Shown: positions 9,014-17,659 of the stretch, piece after piece
How positions within the stretch are numbered: the stretch's first letter is position 1
Layout of the letters: each line of letters starts with the position of its first letter
Translations under genes and position numbers: made by a program
The notes under the pieces: model-generated
Told to the model about the DNA's origin: nothing
What the model saw: the letters and a program-made list of their open reading frames with translations, nothing else
The model's database searches: none
NCBI GenBank assembly: GCA_019114305.1
Contig: DXFU01000082.1
Span: 1 to 49,466, forward strand
From: Candidatus Hungatella pullicola
GTDB lineage: Bacteria; Bacillota; Clostridia; Lachnospirales; Lachnospiraceae
Length of the DNA: 49,466 nucleotides
Direction: 5' to 3'

Positions 9014-9592
9014 TTACATGGAAAGATTTTTCAAAAGCCCGCCGGCATATTCCACACTGCCGTCATCCTCATACTGGGAAGCCGGCTTTAAGCTGTCAAG
9101 GCGCCGGTAAAAAGCAGATTTGTCCGGGATCAGCTTCACATTGGGATCCAGCTTATGGCCAGCAAAAATCTCATTGAAAGCCTTTTCTGCTTTTGCCACA
9201 TCCGCCTTTGCCAGATCACAGCAGGCGTATACCCCCGTAGGGTGGACAGCAGCTGCTTCCACCGGAATAATAGAGTCCTTCGTGGTGAGAATCAGATCGT
9301 AAAGCACGGTAAACTGCTTTTCATAAGGGCTGACCTTCTCGTAAAAGTCCTTGGATGGGGTTTTGAACCGCCAGGAGGCCACCAAAGGGGAGGCCACATT
9401 GGCCGTAGGCAAAACGGATAAAATAGCCATTACAGTAAGAATATTCTTCCACGCCTCATTGTCTGTCAGAAATCTGGCTCCCAGCTGAATCAAAATCATG
9501 ACGGCGCCGAAGCAAACCTTTAAAATTTCTTTTTTCTTTCGGTAATCTCTGTAACCATACTGTCCTTTTGCATATTTCTTCACAGATGTCAT
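9014..9592 (-). CDS. Conserved-looking membrane protein of unknown function
   Basis: Not recognised. The 192 aa protein has a basic N terminus (about 1-22), two probable membrane helices (about 23-41 and 49-72) and a soluble C-terminal part of about 110 residues containing AAAVHPTGVYACCDL and a double Cys. This suggests a small membrane-anchored cytoplasmic domain. It sits 14 bp upstream of the RluA-family gene, so it is probably co-transcribed. The ribosome site AAAGGA directly abuts the ATG; a GTG three codons later (9583) has better spacing and may be the true start. Confidence 0.75.
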   Translation of the reverse strand: MTSVKKYAKGQYGYRDYRKKKEILKVCFGAVMILIQLGARFLTDNEAWKNILTVMAILSVLPTANVASPLVASWRFKTPSKDFYEKVSPYEKQFTVLYDLILTTKDSIIPVEAAAVHPTGVYACCDLAKADVAKAEKAFNEIFAGHKLDPNVKLIPDKSAFYRRLDSLKPASQYEDDGSVEYAGGLLKNLSM

Positions 9593-9635
9593 TCCTTTGC
9601 TTTCTTAAACATTGGTAATTCTCGCTCTGTTTTTC

Positions 9636-10394
9636 TTACAGAGCCTTCATAATTCGTAAAATCAATCCGTGGGGCAAAAACTTTGCCAGAATCCGGAAAG
9701 CCTTCATAGTGGTCCCGTACACAGACACACTTCTTCCCATCATACTGTCTCTGAGAGCGGTCCGAACTACCTTATCCGGAGCGGCCATCATAAGCCTCTT
9801 ATAAAGGGCAATTTTCCCTGTCGTCTCGGCAATGTCAAAGAATTCTGTTTTCACAGGGCCTGGACATACGGCGGTAACATAAATTCCCCTTGGATTTAAC
9901 TCTTCATTGAGAGCGCGGCTGTAGCTGAGGACAAAAGATTTGGTAGCCGCGTAAATGGCAAAACGAGGCTGGGGCAGAAAGGCAGCGGCTGAGGCAAAGT
10001 TCATCACTCTGCTGTTGCCGGACAAATAAGGAAGAACCATGTGGGTCACAGCGCACAAAGCTTCGCAGTTAAGGCGTATCATGCCGGTTTCATCATAAAG
10101 ACTCACCTCTCCCACTGGCCCGATTTTTCCAAATCCCGCTCCATTCACCAGCCACTTCACATCAGGCCTTTCTTCTTCCAAGGCTGTCTGCAGCTCCATA
10201 AGCTCTCTGTGGTCAGTCAAATCAATGGAAAATGGCCGAAGAGGTACTAAAATCTCTTCTTTCAGCTCCTCCAGCCTTTCTTCTCTTCTGGCAATGGCCC
10301 AGATCTCATCCAGGCCTTTGAACCGATTGGCAATTTGCCGGATAAACTCCCGCCCCATTCCTGAGGAGGCTCCTGTCACTATTGCTATCTTCAT
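9636..10394 (-). CDS. Short-chain dehydrogenase/reductase
   Basis: A classical SDR of 252 aa. The Rossmann motif TGASSGMG starts at residue 7, NAGFGK-like (NGAGFGK) lies near 84, and the catalytic YAATK has Y148 and K152 with Ser near 136. CPGPVKTEF follows the active site. The substrate cannot be predicted; neighbours are rRNA-modification and repair genes and give no pathway. The ATG follows GGAGGG by 8 bp. The stop codon lies in the loop region of a 7 bp hairpin, GCTCTGT/ACAGAGC. Confidence 0.9.
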   Translation of the reverse strand: MKIAIVTGASSGMGREFIRQIANRFKGLDEIWAIARREERLEELKEEILVPLRPFSIDLTDHRELMELQTALEEERPDVKWLVNGAGFGKIGPVGEVSLYDETGMIRLNCEALCAVTHMVLPYLSGNSRVMNFASAAAFLPQPRFAIYAATKSFVLSYSRALNEELNPRGIYVTAVCPGPVKTEFFDIAETTGKIALYKRLMMAAPDKVVRTALRDSMMGRSVSVYGTTMKAFRILAKFLPHGLILRIMKAL

Positions 10395-10421
10395 AACCAA
10401 TGCCCTCCTTTTTTACCCAAT

Positions 10422-12410
10422 CTATTTTTTCACTTTTTTGTGCACATTTCTTATGGTCTTCCTCTTTCCGGCAGGTTTCTGGCCGTCTTTTCTGCCTCCG
10501 GAGGTTCTGCTGCCGCCGTTTTTAAACTCTCCTGCTGACGGTCTGGCCCCTCGTCTCTCCGCGCCGTTCTGCCCCTTCCCGTAAAGAAGATTTCTCATCT
10601 CTCCATCTGCCTTCTGTCTGGGGCGGATCAGACATTTTTTGTCGTATCCAATTAAGTCTGTTCTTCCCGCTTTTATCAATGCTTCCTCTACCAGATTGTA
10701 ATTCTTCGGGTTTCTGTACTGGATCAGCGCCCTCTGCATAGCCTTTTCGTGAGGGTTGGTGGGAACATAAACCTTCTCCATGGTTCTGGGATCTATTCCC
10801 GTGTAATACATGCAGGTGGATATGGTAGAAGGGGTGGGGTAAAAGTCCTGTACCTGTTCCGGCATATAACCTAAATCTCTCAGATATTCCGCCAGCTCAA
10901 TGGCCTCAGAAAGACCGGAGCCTGGATGGGAAGACATAAGGTAGGGAACCAGATACTGCTTCATTCCAAGCCTCTGATTCATCTCATTATATTCCTTTAC
11001 GAACTGGCGGTATACCCGGTTCTCCGGCTTGCCCATCTTGGTCAGCACCCGGTCAGATACATGCTCCGGCGCCACCTTCAGCTGACCGCTTACATGGTAT
11101 TGGCACAGCTCTCTCAGGAAATTCCTGCTCTTGTCCGCCAAAACATAGTCAAAACGGATTCCGGAACGGATAAACACTTTTTTCACCTTTGGAAGAGAGC
11201 GAAGCTTTCGAAGAAGCTGGATATAATCCGTGTGATCTGCCTTTAAGTTTTTACAGGGCGTTGGGAACAGGCACTGCCTGTTTTTGCAGGCTCCGTGAGT
11301 CAGCTGCTTATCACAGGCCGGATAGCGGAAATCAGCAGTAGGGCCGCCTACGTCGTGGATATATCCCTTAAAATCCGGCTCTTCCGTTAGAATCCTTGCC
11401 TCTTCCACCAGAGATTCATGACTTCTGGCCTGAATGATTCTTCCCTGATGAAAGGTAAGGGCGCAGAAACTGCAGGCTCCAAAGCAGCCCCGGTTGCTGA
11501 TAAGGCTGAACTTAATCTCCCGAATTGCCGGAACTCCTCCAGCCTCCTCATAGGAAGGATGGTAGTTTCTCATATAGGGCAGACTGTAAACCTCATCCAT
11601 TTCCTCCATAGAAAGGGGCCTGGCCGGTGGATTCTGCACCACATAAAGGTTTTCCCGGTACTGCTCTGTCAATCGCTTGGCTGTAAAGGGGTCTGTGTTG
11701 CAGTACTGAATATAGAAGCTTTTGGCGTACTCCGTTTTGTCCTTTTTCAGCTGGTCGTAGGAGGGGAGATGAATGGCGTCATAGACAGAGTCCAGACTGT
11801 CTGTTTTATATACGGTGCCGTCAACAAAAGTAATATCCCTGACCTGGATGCCGCTGTTCAGCGCATCTGCAATTTCCACAATGGATCGTTCTCCCATTCC
11901 ATAGGAAATAATATCTGCCTGGGAATCAATGAGAATGGAGTGCTTCAGACGGTCTGACCAGTAATCATAGTGCGCAAGACGACGGAGACTTGCCTCAATT
12001 CCTCCAATAATAATGGGCACGTCCTTATACACAGAGCGGATCAGGTTGCAGTACACCGTCACAGCATAATCCGGTCTCTTTCCCATCTCTCCTCCCGGAG
12101 TATAGGAATCCATTGCTCTTCTTTTTTTCGAAACAGAGTAATGGTTCACCATGGAATCCATATTTCCGCCGGACACCAGAAAGCCTAGCCTGGGACGTCC
12201 CGGAATCTCTATACTTTTTTTGTCCTTCCAGTCCGGCTGGGCAATGATGCCCACTTTGTAACCTTTGGATTCCAGAAGGCGGCTGATGATGGCGTGGCCA
12301 AAAGATGGGTGGTCCACATAGGCATCCCCTGTCACATATACAAAGTCACATTGTTTCCATCCCCGGATGTTCATATCTGCCCGGCTGATGGGAAGGTAAT
12401 CATGTATCAT
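10422..12410 (-). CDS. YgiQ family radical SAM protein
   Basis: Large UPF0313 radical SAM enzyme of 662 aa with unknown reaction. It has an N-terminal UPF0313 domain (about 1-290, including GGIEASLRRLAHYDYWSD). The radical SAM cluster motif follows at C309, C313 and C316 in GCFGACSFC. A further Cys-rich segment contains CDKQLTHGACKNRQC. The last 55-60 residues are basic and low-complexity, rich in Gly, Lys and Arg. GGAG lies 7 bp before the ATG. The start overlaps the HAD gene by 11 bp, so translation is coupled. Confidence 0.93.
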   Translation of the reverse strand: MIHDYLPISRADMNIRGWKQCDFVYVTGDAYVDHPSFGHAIISRLLESKGYKVGIIAQPDWKDKKSIEIPGRPRLGFLVSGGNMDSMVNHYSVSKKRRAMDSYTPGGEMGKRPDYAVTVYCNLIRSVYKDVPIIIGGIEASLRRLAHYDYWSDRLKHSILIDSQADIISYGMGERSIVEIADALNSGIQVRDITFVDGTVYKTDSLDSVYDAIHLPSYDQLKKDKTEYAKSFYIQYCNTDPFTAKRLTEQYRENLYVVQNPPARPLSMEEMDEVYSLPYMRNYHPSYEEAGGVPAIREIKFSLISNRGCFGACSFCALTFHQGRIIQARSHESLVEEARILTEEPDFKGYIHDVGGPTADFRYPACDKQLTHGACKNRQCLFPTPCKNLKADHTDYIQLLRKLRSLPKVKKVFIRSGIRFDYVLADKSRNFLRELCQYHVSGQLKVAPEHVSDRVLTKMGKPENRVYRQFVKEYNEMNQRLGMKQYLVPYLMSSHPGSGLSEAIELAEYLRDLGYMPEQVQDFYPTPSTISTCMYYTGIDPRTMEKVYVPTNPHEKAMQRALIQYRNPKNYNLVEEALIKAGRTDLIGYDKKCLIRPRQKADGEMRNLLYGKGQNGAERRGARPSAGEFKNGGSRTSGGRKDGQKPAGKRKTIRNVHKKVKK

Positions 12411-13071
12411 TCTTTCGCTCCATTTCTTTTAGTATCTCCCAATAATCCTGTATATAGTAGTCTGCCAGCTGCCGCTTCTCCTCCCTCATAGGTGCAGAGA
12501 AAGGATCTTCTATAGCACAGACTTTCATTCCTGCCCGGCGGCCTGCCAGAATCCCTGCAGGCACATCTTCAAAAACCAGGCACTTATCAGGTTCTGTATT
12601 TAGTTCAGATGCCACTTTCAGATAAATATCAGGAGCCGGTTTTCCTGCCGCTACCTCGCAGCCTGTAACTACAGACTGAAAATAATTTCTGATATTCAGC
12701 GTCTCTAAAACTGCGTCTACCATAACACGCCCGTTGCTGGTAGCAATTCCCGCAGATATAGAGGAATCTTTAAGGAACTGCAGAAACTGCCCTGCTCCCG
12801 GTTTTAAGGGAACCTGAGTTCTGTATTTTTCCAGGGACATTTCCGTCCAGATTTCTTTGATTTCTTCTACGGTCTCCCACAGGGAGAACCTCTGTCGGAA
12901 ATAAATGGCTGTTTCCGTAAAACTCATGCCCTCAATCTCTTTTCCTATGGTAGGAGGGCATTCCAGATTTCTCTTATTAAGAAACTCCTGGTCAATGGAC
13001 GGCCACATCCACATGGAATCCACCAGAGTTCCATCCAAATCAAAAATCACAGTTCTGATATGGTCTAACAT
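12400..13071 (-). CDS. HAD superfamily hydrolase, phosphatase/phosphomutase-like
   Basis: A 223 aa haloacid dehalogenase-like enzyme. It has motif I FDLDGTLVDS (D11 nucleophile, D13), motif II IATSNGR, motif III Lys in GKPAPDIY and motif IV VFEDVPAGI. The helical cap between motifs I and II places it with beta-phosphoglucomutase/phosphoglycolate phosphatase types; the substrate is unknown. AGGAGGTATCAC precedes the ATG. It overlaps the upstream pseudouridine synthase gene by 7 bp and ygiQ by 11 bp. Confidence 0.9.
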   Translation of the reverse strand: MLDHIRTVIFDLDGTLVDSMWMWPSIDQEFLNKRNLECPPTIGKEIEGMSFTETAIYFRQRFSLWETVEEIKEIWTEMSLEKYRTQVPLKPGAGQFLQFLKDSSISAGIATSNGRVMVDAVLETLNIRNYFQSVVTGCEVAAGKPAPDIYLKVASELNTEPDKCLVFEDVPAGILAGRRAGMKVCAIEDPFSAPMREEKRQLADYYIQDYWEILKEMERKNDT

Positions 13072-13832
13072 GTGATACCTCCTGCTTTTTTCAGAGCTTC
13101 CACCTCTTCGTTCGTAAGAGGCCGGTACTCTCCCGGACCAAGACTTTTATCCAGGCTGACAGGCCCCATGGAAACTCTCTTTAAGTATACCACGCGGCAG
13201 TCAAGAGTTTCAAACATCCGCTTTACCTGATGAAACTTTCCTTCCCGGATGGTAAGGCAAACCGGCCGGACGCTCTCCAACTCTGTGGAAGCTTCCATAA
13301 GCCCTTCCTCCCTGGTAAGAACCGATAAATGGGCCGGTTTTAAAACTGTCCCGTCAGAAAGAACCATGCCCTTTTCCATCTGTTCTGCAGCGTCAGAAGG
13401 GAGACTTCCCTCAATCCAGGCAAAATAAACCTTGTCCACATGTTTTTTGGGAGACAAGAGACTGTGAGCCAGTTCTCCATCGTTGGTAATGAAAAGCAGC
13501 CCCTCCGTATCCTTATCCAGTCTTCCCACAGGAAACAAATCCTTTCTCTGTCTGTCACGGATTAAATCAATTACAGTCTCAAACCGGACATCCTCTGTGG
13601 CGGAAACCACTCCCTGGGGCTTGTTCAGCATATAGTATTCCATGGAAGTATAGGATACCAGACTTCCGTCTACAGCAATCACATCCTGGCCTGGAATTAC
13701 CTTTCGGTCTGTTTTCTTTTCCGGAATTCCATTGACAGTAATCCTGCCCTTTTTCGCCATTTCCTTCATCTGGCTTCTGGTTCCTACTCCCATTTCCCCT
13801 AAGTATTTGTCAAGACGGATCTGTTCTGCCAT
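13065..13832 (-). CDS. RsuA/RluB-family rRNA pseudouridine synthase
   Basis: A 255 aa pseudouridine synthase acting on rRNA. An S4 domain at the N terminus (RLDKYLGEMGVGTRSQ) is followed by the catalytic domain, with PVGRLDKDTEGLL holding catalytic D106 and FHQVKRMFE near the C terminus. It could be RsuA- or RluB/E-type; the target is not readable. The start chosen is the ATG that shares one base with the upstream stop (TGATG) and follows GGAGG. A much longer upstream frame would overlap the methyltransferase gene by 187 bp and is rejected. Confidence 0.92.
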   Translation of the reverse strand: MAEQIRLDKYLGEMGVGTRSQMKEMAKKGRITVNGIPEKKTDRKVIPGQDVIAVDGSLVSYTSMEYYMLNKPQGVVSATEDVRFETVIDLIRDRQRKDLFPVGRLDKDTEGLLFITNDGELAHSLLSPKKHVDKVYFAWIEGSLPSDAAEQMEKGMVLSDGTVLKPAHLSVLTREEGLMEASTELESVRPVCLTIREGKFHQVKRMFETLDCRVVYLKRVSMGPVSLDKSLGPGEYRPLTNEEVEALKKAGGITC

Positions 13833-15190
13833 CACTGCCACCTCCAACCGGGATAATATTTGTTTTTCAAAGTTGTTCCACTGCCCTTGGCAAAGCCTAA
13901 GGGATACTGATCCATACATACCAGGCACCAGCCCTGAACCGCCTTTTCTTCTTCCCTTAAGGTTAAAGTTTCCCCTTTTAAATACCGGATCACCCTGTCG
14001 TCGTCTCTGGAAAGGCATATGCTGTTTTCAAATTCTTCCGGACGAAGAACCATAGCCAGCGCCTGGGAAGGCTCAAACCGTTTGTTTTTCAGCTGGCCTA
14101 ACAAAAGGCCTGTCCGCAGGCACCGAAGCTTTGCTGCCTCTTTCACAGGAAAGTCTTTGGGAAGATAAAAAACAAGATCTTTTTTCACTCTAATCTGCTC
14201 AGGTGCCAGGTCACGGCGAATAAGGCTGAGAAATTCTGATACCTCTGCAGGGAGAGTCTTGGCATTTCCCCAGTCTTCCTCCTTCCTTAAAGGCTTCTCT
14301 CCTTTTTTTCGCAGAAGAGCCAGGAAATGGCCTTCTCCCCTGATCTTATGAGGAAAAAGCCGAAGAACCCCTTCCAGATCAAATCCAGGACTGGCTCCCG
14401 GAAACAAAGGGATAGGAACCAGCTCCATCTGGGGATAAGATGAGAGAATATAGCGGATCATATCCTCATCTTCACAGACAGAGAAAGTGCAGGTTGAATA
14501 AAGCATCATCCCCCCGGGGACCAGAAGCCTGACAGCCTGGTCAACAATCTGTTTCTGAATCTCACAGTAATAAGCAGGACCCTTCTCCCCGTAGCTTTTT
14601 ATCATATCTCTGTCTTTTCGGAACATTCCTTCGCCGGAGCAGGGAGCATCGATTAAAATCTTGTCAAAATATTCTCCGAAAACCTCTTGAAGTTTCCCCG
14701 GTTCCTCACTGGTAACACAAATATTGGACGCTCCCCACAGTTCCAGATTCTTAAGCAGGGCCTTTGCCCTGGAATTACTGATGTCATTGGAAACCAGGAT
14801 TCCTTTGCCCTTTAAACGGCTGGCCAGCTCTGTGCTTTTGCCTCCCGGCGCGGCGCACAGATCCAATACCCGGTCTCCCGGCTCCACAGGAAGGATCTGA
14901 GCCGGCGCCATGGCGCTCGGCTCCTGTAAATAGTACAGACCTGCAAAGTAGCAGGGATCCTTGGAAAGCCGTTCCTCTCCGTCATAATAAAATCCATTGG
15001 TAGTCCACAAAACCGGCTCAAGCTGCGGGCCAAACATCCCGGCAAACTCTTTTGGGTCAGCTTTTAAAGTATTGACCCGAAGCCCTGAGATTTTGCTGTC
15101 CTGAAAGCTGTCTAAGTAGGCGTCAAACTCGCTGCCTAAAAGCTGTTTCATATTCTCCAGATAAGACTGGGGAAGCTCTATCTTATTCAC
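13832..15190 (-). CDS. RsmF/NOL1-NOP2-Sun family rRNA cytosine-C5 methyltransferase
   Basis: Transfers methyl from SAM to C5 of cytosine in rRNA. Motifs are DLCAAPGGKS (SAM binding, about 110-119), DAPCSGEGMF (C184) and STCTF (C234); the last two are the two catalytic cysteines of m5C RNA methyltransferases. A C-terminal RNA-binding extension follows, as in RsmF/YebU. The start chosen is a GTG preceded by AGGAG at 7 bp, giving 453 aa and the family-typical opening. An upstream ATG would overlap the peptidase gene and lacks a good ribosome site. Confidence 0.9.
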   Translation of the reverse strand: MNKIELPQSYLENMKQLLGSEFDAYLDSFQDSKISGLRVNTLKADPKEFAGMFGPQLEPVLWTTNGFYYDGEERLSKDPCYFAGLYYLQEPSAMAPAQILPVEPGDRVLDLCAAPGGKSTELASRLKGKGILVSNDISNSRAKALLKNLELWGASNICVTSEEPGKLQEVFGEYFDKILIDAPCSGEGMFRKDRDMIKSYGEKGPAYYCEIQKQIVDQAVRLLVPGGMMLYSTCTFSVCEDEDMIRYILSSYPQMELVPIPLFPGASPGFDLEGVLRLFPHKIRGEGHFLALLRKKGEKPLRKEEDWGNAKTLPAEVSEFLSLIRRDLAPEQIRVKKDLVFYLPKDFPVKEAAKLRCLRTGLLLGQLKNKRFEPSQALAMVLRPEEFENSICLSRDDDRVIRYLKGETLTLREEEKAVQGWCLVCMDQYPLGFAKGSGTTLKNKYYPGWRWQ

Positions 15191-15285
15191 TCTTGTACTC
15201 CTGTTCCTTTCCGGCCCGCTGGCCGTTAATCTGTCTTCTCTATAATGGAAGCGGTATTTTTGCCTGTCATCACCATTCTTATGTT

Positions 15286-16095
15286 CTAATACTGATATTC
15301 CAGCTTGTATTTTTCCAGATATTTTAATATCCAATAGGGATTCACGCTCATTTCTTCCATATGATCTGTCTTCAGATAAATACCTACATGAAGATGTACG
15401 TCAAAATTCCCGGTAGTCCCCTCCACCGCGCTGTAGCCGGTATCTCCCATAAATCCAAGGAGCTGTCCCGCCTTTATCTCATCGCCCTCCTTCCACTGCC
15501 GGCTGTAGCCGTAAAGGTGGGCGTAATAAAGGTATGCTCCGCCTGGCGCCCGGATTCCAAGCCGCCAGCCCCCCTGTTCCAGCCAGCCAACCTTTTCCAC
15601 CACCCCGTCGCTCATACTTACTACCGGATAATATCCTCTCGGCTTTTCCGTTCCCATAATGTCGCAGCCCTCATGACCTCTCTCTCCGCCATAAGTGCGC
15701 TTATCCTGCCATCCGTTGGCATAGGAGACCTCCGGACAGGAGGGATCTGTGTTCTCAGGAACAGGGAAATACTTCAGATCTTCTAAAACCATCTGGTAAG
15801 CATGGCTTAACTTTTTAAATGCCGCCGGCTTGGCCGACTGTACCTTTGCTGCGGATACACGTAACTGAGACACCTCCGTCAAGTCAAAGTCATGCTCCAC
15901 CATAAGAGCCGCCACCTGGTCATAATCCAGATCTGTGCTCTCAGCCAGCAGAGGGCCGAGGTTCATGCTTCTAAATTCGTCTGTCTCCCAGGTATAGGCA
16001 TCCAACTGATAATAGGTAGGATTATTATAAAGGAAATCAATCATGGTTACGTGAAAGAGGGCCAGCAGCAGAATAAAAAAGGTTCGAACCATCAT
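15286..16095 (-). CDS. M23-family (LytM) metallopeptidase, membrane-anchored or secreted
   Basis: An endopeptidase-like protein of 269 aa. A hydrophobic N-terminal segment (about 4-22) is a signal peptide or anchor. The catalytic LytM domain has all zinc ligands: H141 and D145 in RGHEGCDIM, and HLH at 234-236. H193 in YAHLYG is also present. Peptidoglycan hydrolysis is therefore likely; a sporulation role is possible because the divergent neighbour is ylbJ, but this is inference. AGGTG lies 10 bp before the ATG. It diverges from ylbJ over a 51 bp gap. Confidence 0.9.
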   Translation of the reverse strand: MMVRTFFILLLALFHVTMIDFLYNNPTYYQLDAYTWETDEFRSMNLGPLLAESTDLDYDQVAALMVEHDFDLTEVSQLRVSAAKVQSAKPAAFKKLSHAYQMVLEDLKYFPVPENTDPSCPEVSYANGWQDKRTYGGERGHEGCDIMGTEKPRGYYPVVSMSDGVVEKVGWLEQGGWRLGIRAPGGAYLYYAHLYGYSRQWKEGDEIKAGQLLGFMGDTGYSAVEGTTGNFDVHLHVGIYLKTDHMEEMSVNPYWILKYLEKYKLEYQY

Positions 16096-16146
16096 AAGAG
16101 CATTTCACCTACATATATTGGTATAAAACAATGTATTCAGGTTCCT

Positions 16147-17073
16147 ATGAAAAAATCCTTGCTGTCCGCAGGTTCTGTTCTTGCCCTGCTGATTCTCCTT
16201 TTATTCCCTGATCTGGCTTTAGATGGAGCCAGAAACGGCCTCCGCCTGTGGGCGTGGGTGGTTGTCCCCACTCTCTTTCCTTTTATGGTATGCTCATCCA
16301 TCCTGGTGGCTCTGGACGCAGTACATATTCTGATTTTTCCCGTAAAAGGTCTGTGCAGACGGCTTTTTAAACTGTCTGATAACGGAACATACATTCTTGT
16401 GACAGGGCTGCTGTGCGGCTGTCCCATGGGCGCCGCATCCTTAAGCCAGTTTTTGGAAGATAGACGGATTTCAAAAGCAGAGGGGCAATATCTGTTAAGC
16501 ATCTGCAACCATCCCAGCCCCATGTTTCTGGCTGGTTTTGCCGGAGCCTGTCTTCCTCCCCAGGTCCCTGTATGGTTGTTTCTCTGTTCTGTATATGGCT
16601 CTATTCTGCCCCTATCAGTACTATCCAGACGCTTTTATACTCCAAAGGCCAAAGCCTCCCCTCTTCAGCCTTCAAAGGCAGCGGCTTCCTTAGACAGGAT
16701 TCTTCTCCGCTCCACTGAAACGATTTTAAAAATCGGCGGCTATATTACCCTGTTCTCCATTGCGGTTGCCTTTCTCATGGCCATGCCTGCAGGATCCCCT
16801 CAGACAAAAGCCATGATGCTGGCTTTTGTGGAGATTACTACGGGAATCCAGGCTGTATCCCAGGAAATTCCGGGCACGGCCTGCGGTTTCTTTCTGTCCA
16901 TGGCATCTGCATTTGGAGGGCTTTGCGCTGTTTTTCAGACGAAAAGCGTTATAAAAAATGCCGGATTATCCATCCGGCACTATGTAATCTGGAAAGCAAT
17001 TCACAGCCTGCTTTCTGGAGGTGTCTTTATTCTGTTGGCATACTGCCTTGCTCCTCATCTGGCGCCTGGGTAA
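16147..17073 (+). CDS. ylbJ: Sporulation integral membrane protein YlbJ-like
   Basis: A 308 aa polytopic protein with roughly eight hydrophobic segments of the nucleoside-recognition/Gate type. Matching segments are VVVPTLFPFMVCSSIL near the N terminus, GLLCGCPMGAASLSQF and ICNHPSPMFLAGF. YlbJ in B. subtilis is a sigma-E-dependent protein needed for spore cortex and sits beside coaD (ylbI) and rsmD (ylbH). Here it is near those genes but inverted. The ATG chosen begins MKKSLLSAG; its ribosome site is weak (CAGG). The 3' end overlaps the opposing coiled-coil gene by 47 bp. Confidence 0.85.
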   Translation: MKKSLLSAGSVLALLILLLFPDLALDGARNGLRLWAWVVVPTLFPFMVCSSILVALDAVHILIFPVKGLCRRLFKLSDNGTYILVTGLLCGCPMGAASLSQFLEDRRISKAEGQYLLSICNHPSPMFLAGFAGACLPPQVPVWLFLCSVYGSILPLSVLSRRFYTPKAKASPLQPSKAAASLDRILLRSTETILKIGGYITLFSIAVAFLMAMPAGSPQTKAMMLAFVEITTGIQAVSQEIPGTACGFFLSMASAFGGLCAVFQTKSVIKNAGLSIRHYVIWKAIHSLLSGGVFILLAYCLAPHLAPG

Positions 17074-17644
17074 CCGCTCCGGTAAGCTCCTGACGGTTAG
17101 AGATTACCACATCCAGGCTGGACTGCATGGAAGAAATATAAGCGTCAAAACGTCCCTGAGCTCCCTCCATGGAATGGCTGATAATGGTCTGCAGATTCTT
17201 TAACATATCATCGGTGTAGGTAACCGCGCTCTGACGGATGCCGTTGGCGTCAACCACAGCCTTGTCTACAATCTCCTGGGCCTGCATACTGGCCTGATTC
17301 ACAATGTCCTGAGCCTGATTGTTTGCCTGGTTAATCACCTCATCTGCCTGGGCATAAGCCTTCTGCATAATTTCATGCTCATTTACCAGCTGATTTGTCT
17401 GAGCGGTAGCCTGCTGCAAAATAGAATCTGCCTGCTGATGGGCCTCATTAATAATAGCATCCCTGTTGCTGATGATTTTCTGATACTGCTTGATCTCATC
17501 AGGAACACGAAGGCGGAGCTCCACTAAAAGCTCTTCCAGCTCATCTCTGTTTACCACAATTTTGCTGTTGGAAAGAGGCTGATACTTGCAGCCGTCAATA
17601 TATTCTTCAATCTCACTGATTAACTGTTCAATTCTGCTTGTCAT
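17027..17644 (-). CDS. Coiled-coil protein with 11-residue repeats, unknown function
   Basis: A soluble 205 aa protein. Residues about 20-60 include a basic/acidic segment (VVNRDELEELLVELRLRVPDE). Residues about 65-150 form a long Ala/Gln-rich helix with hendecad repeats such as NQANNQAQDIV, NQASMQAQEIV and DKAVVDANGIR. This is the pattern of DivIVA-like or V-ATPase subunit H/E-like stalk coiled coils. The tail is disordered and acidic. It lies 16 bp after coaD with GGAGAG at a good distance, so it belongs to the rsmD-coaD operon. Function is unknown; a scaffold or membrane-bending role is only speculation. Confidence 0.85.
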   Translation of the reverse strand: MTSRIEQLISEIEEYIDGCKYQPLSNSKIVVNRDELEELLVELRLRVPDEIKQYQKIISNRDAIINEAHQQADSILQQATAQTNQLVNEHEIMQKAYAQADEVINQANNQAQDIVNQASMQAQEIVDKAVVDANGIRQSAVTYTDDMLKNLQTIISHSMEGAQGRFDAYISSMQSSLDVVISNRQELTGAVTQAPDEEQGSMPTE

Positions 17645-17659
17645 AATGTGAATCTCTCC

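Noticed and set aside
13833-14018. N-terminal extension of the RsuA-family gene
   Set aside because: It would overlap the upstream methyltransferase gene by 187 bp, is not similar to the family and lacks a ribosome site; the ATG at 13832 has one.
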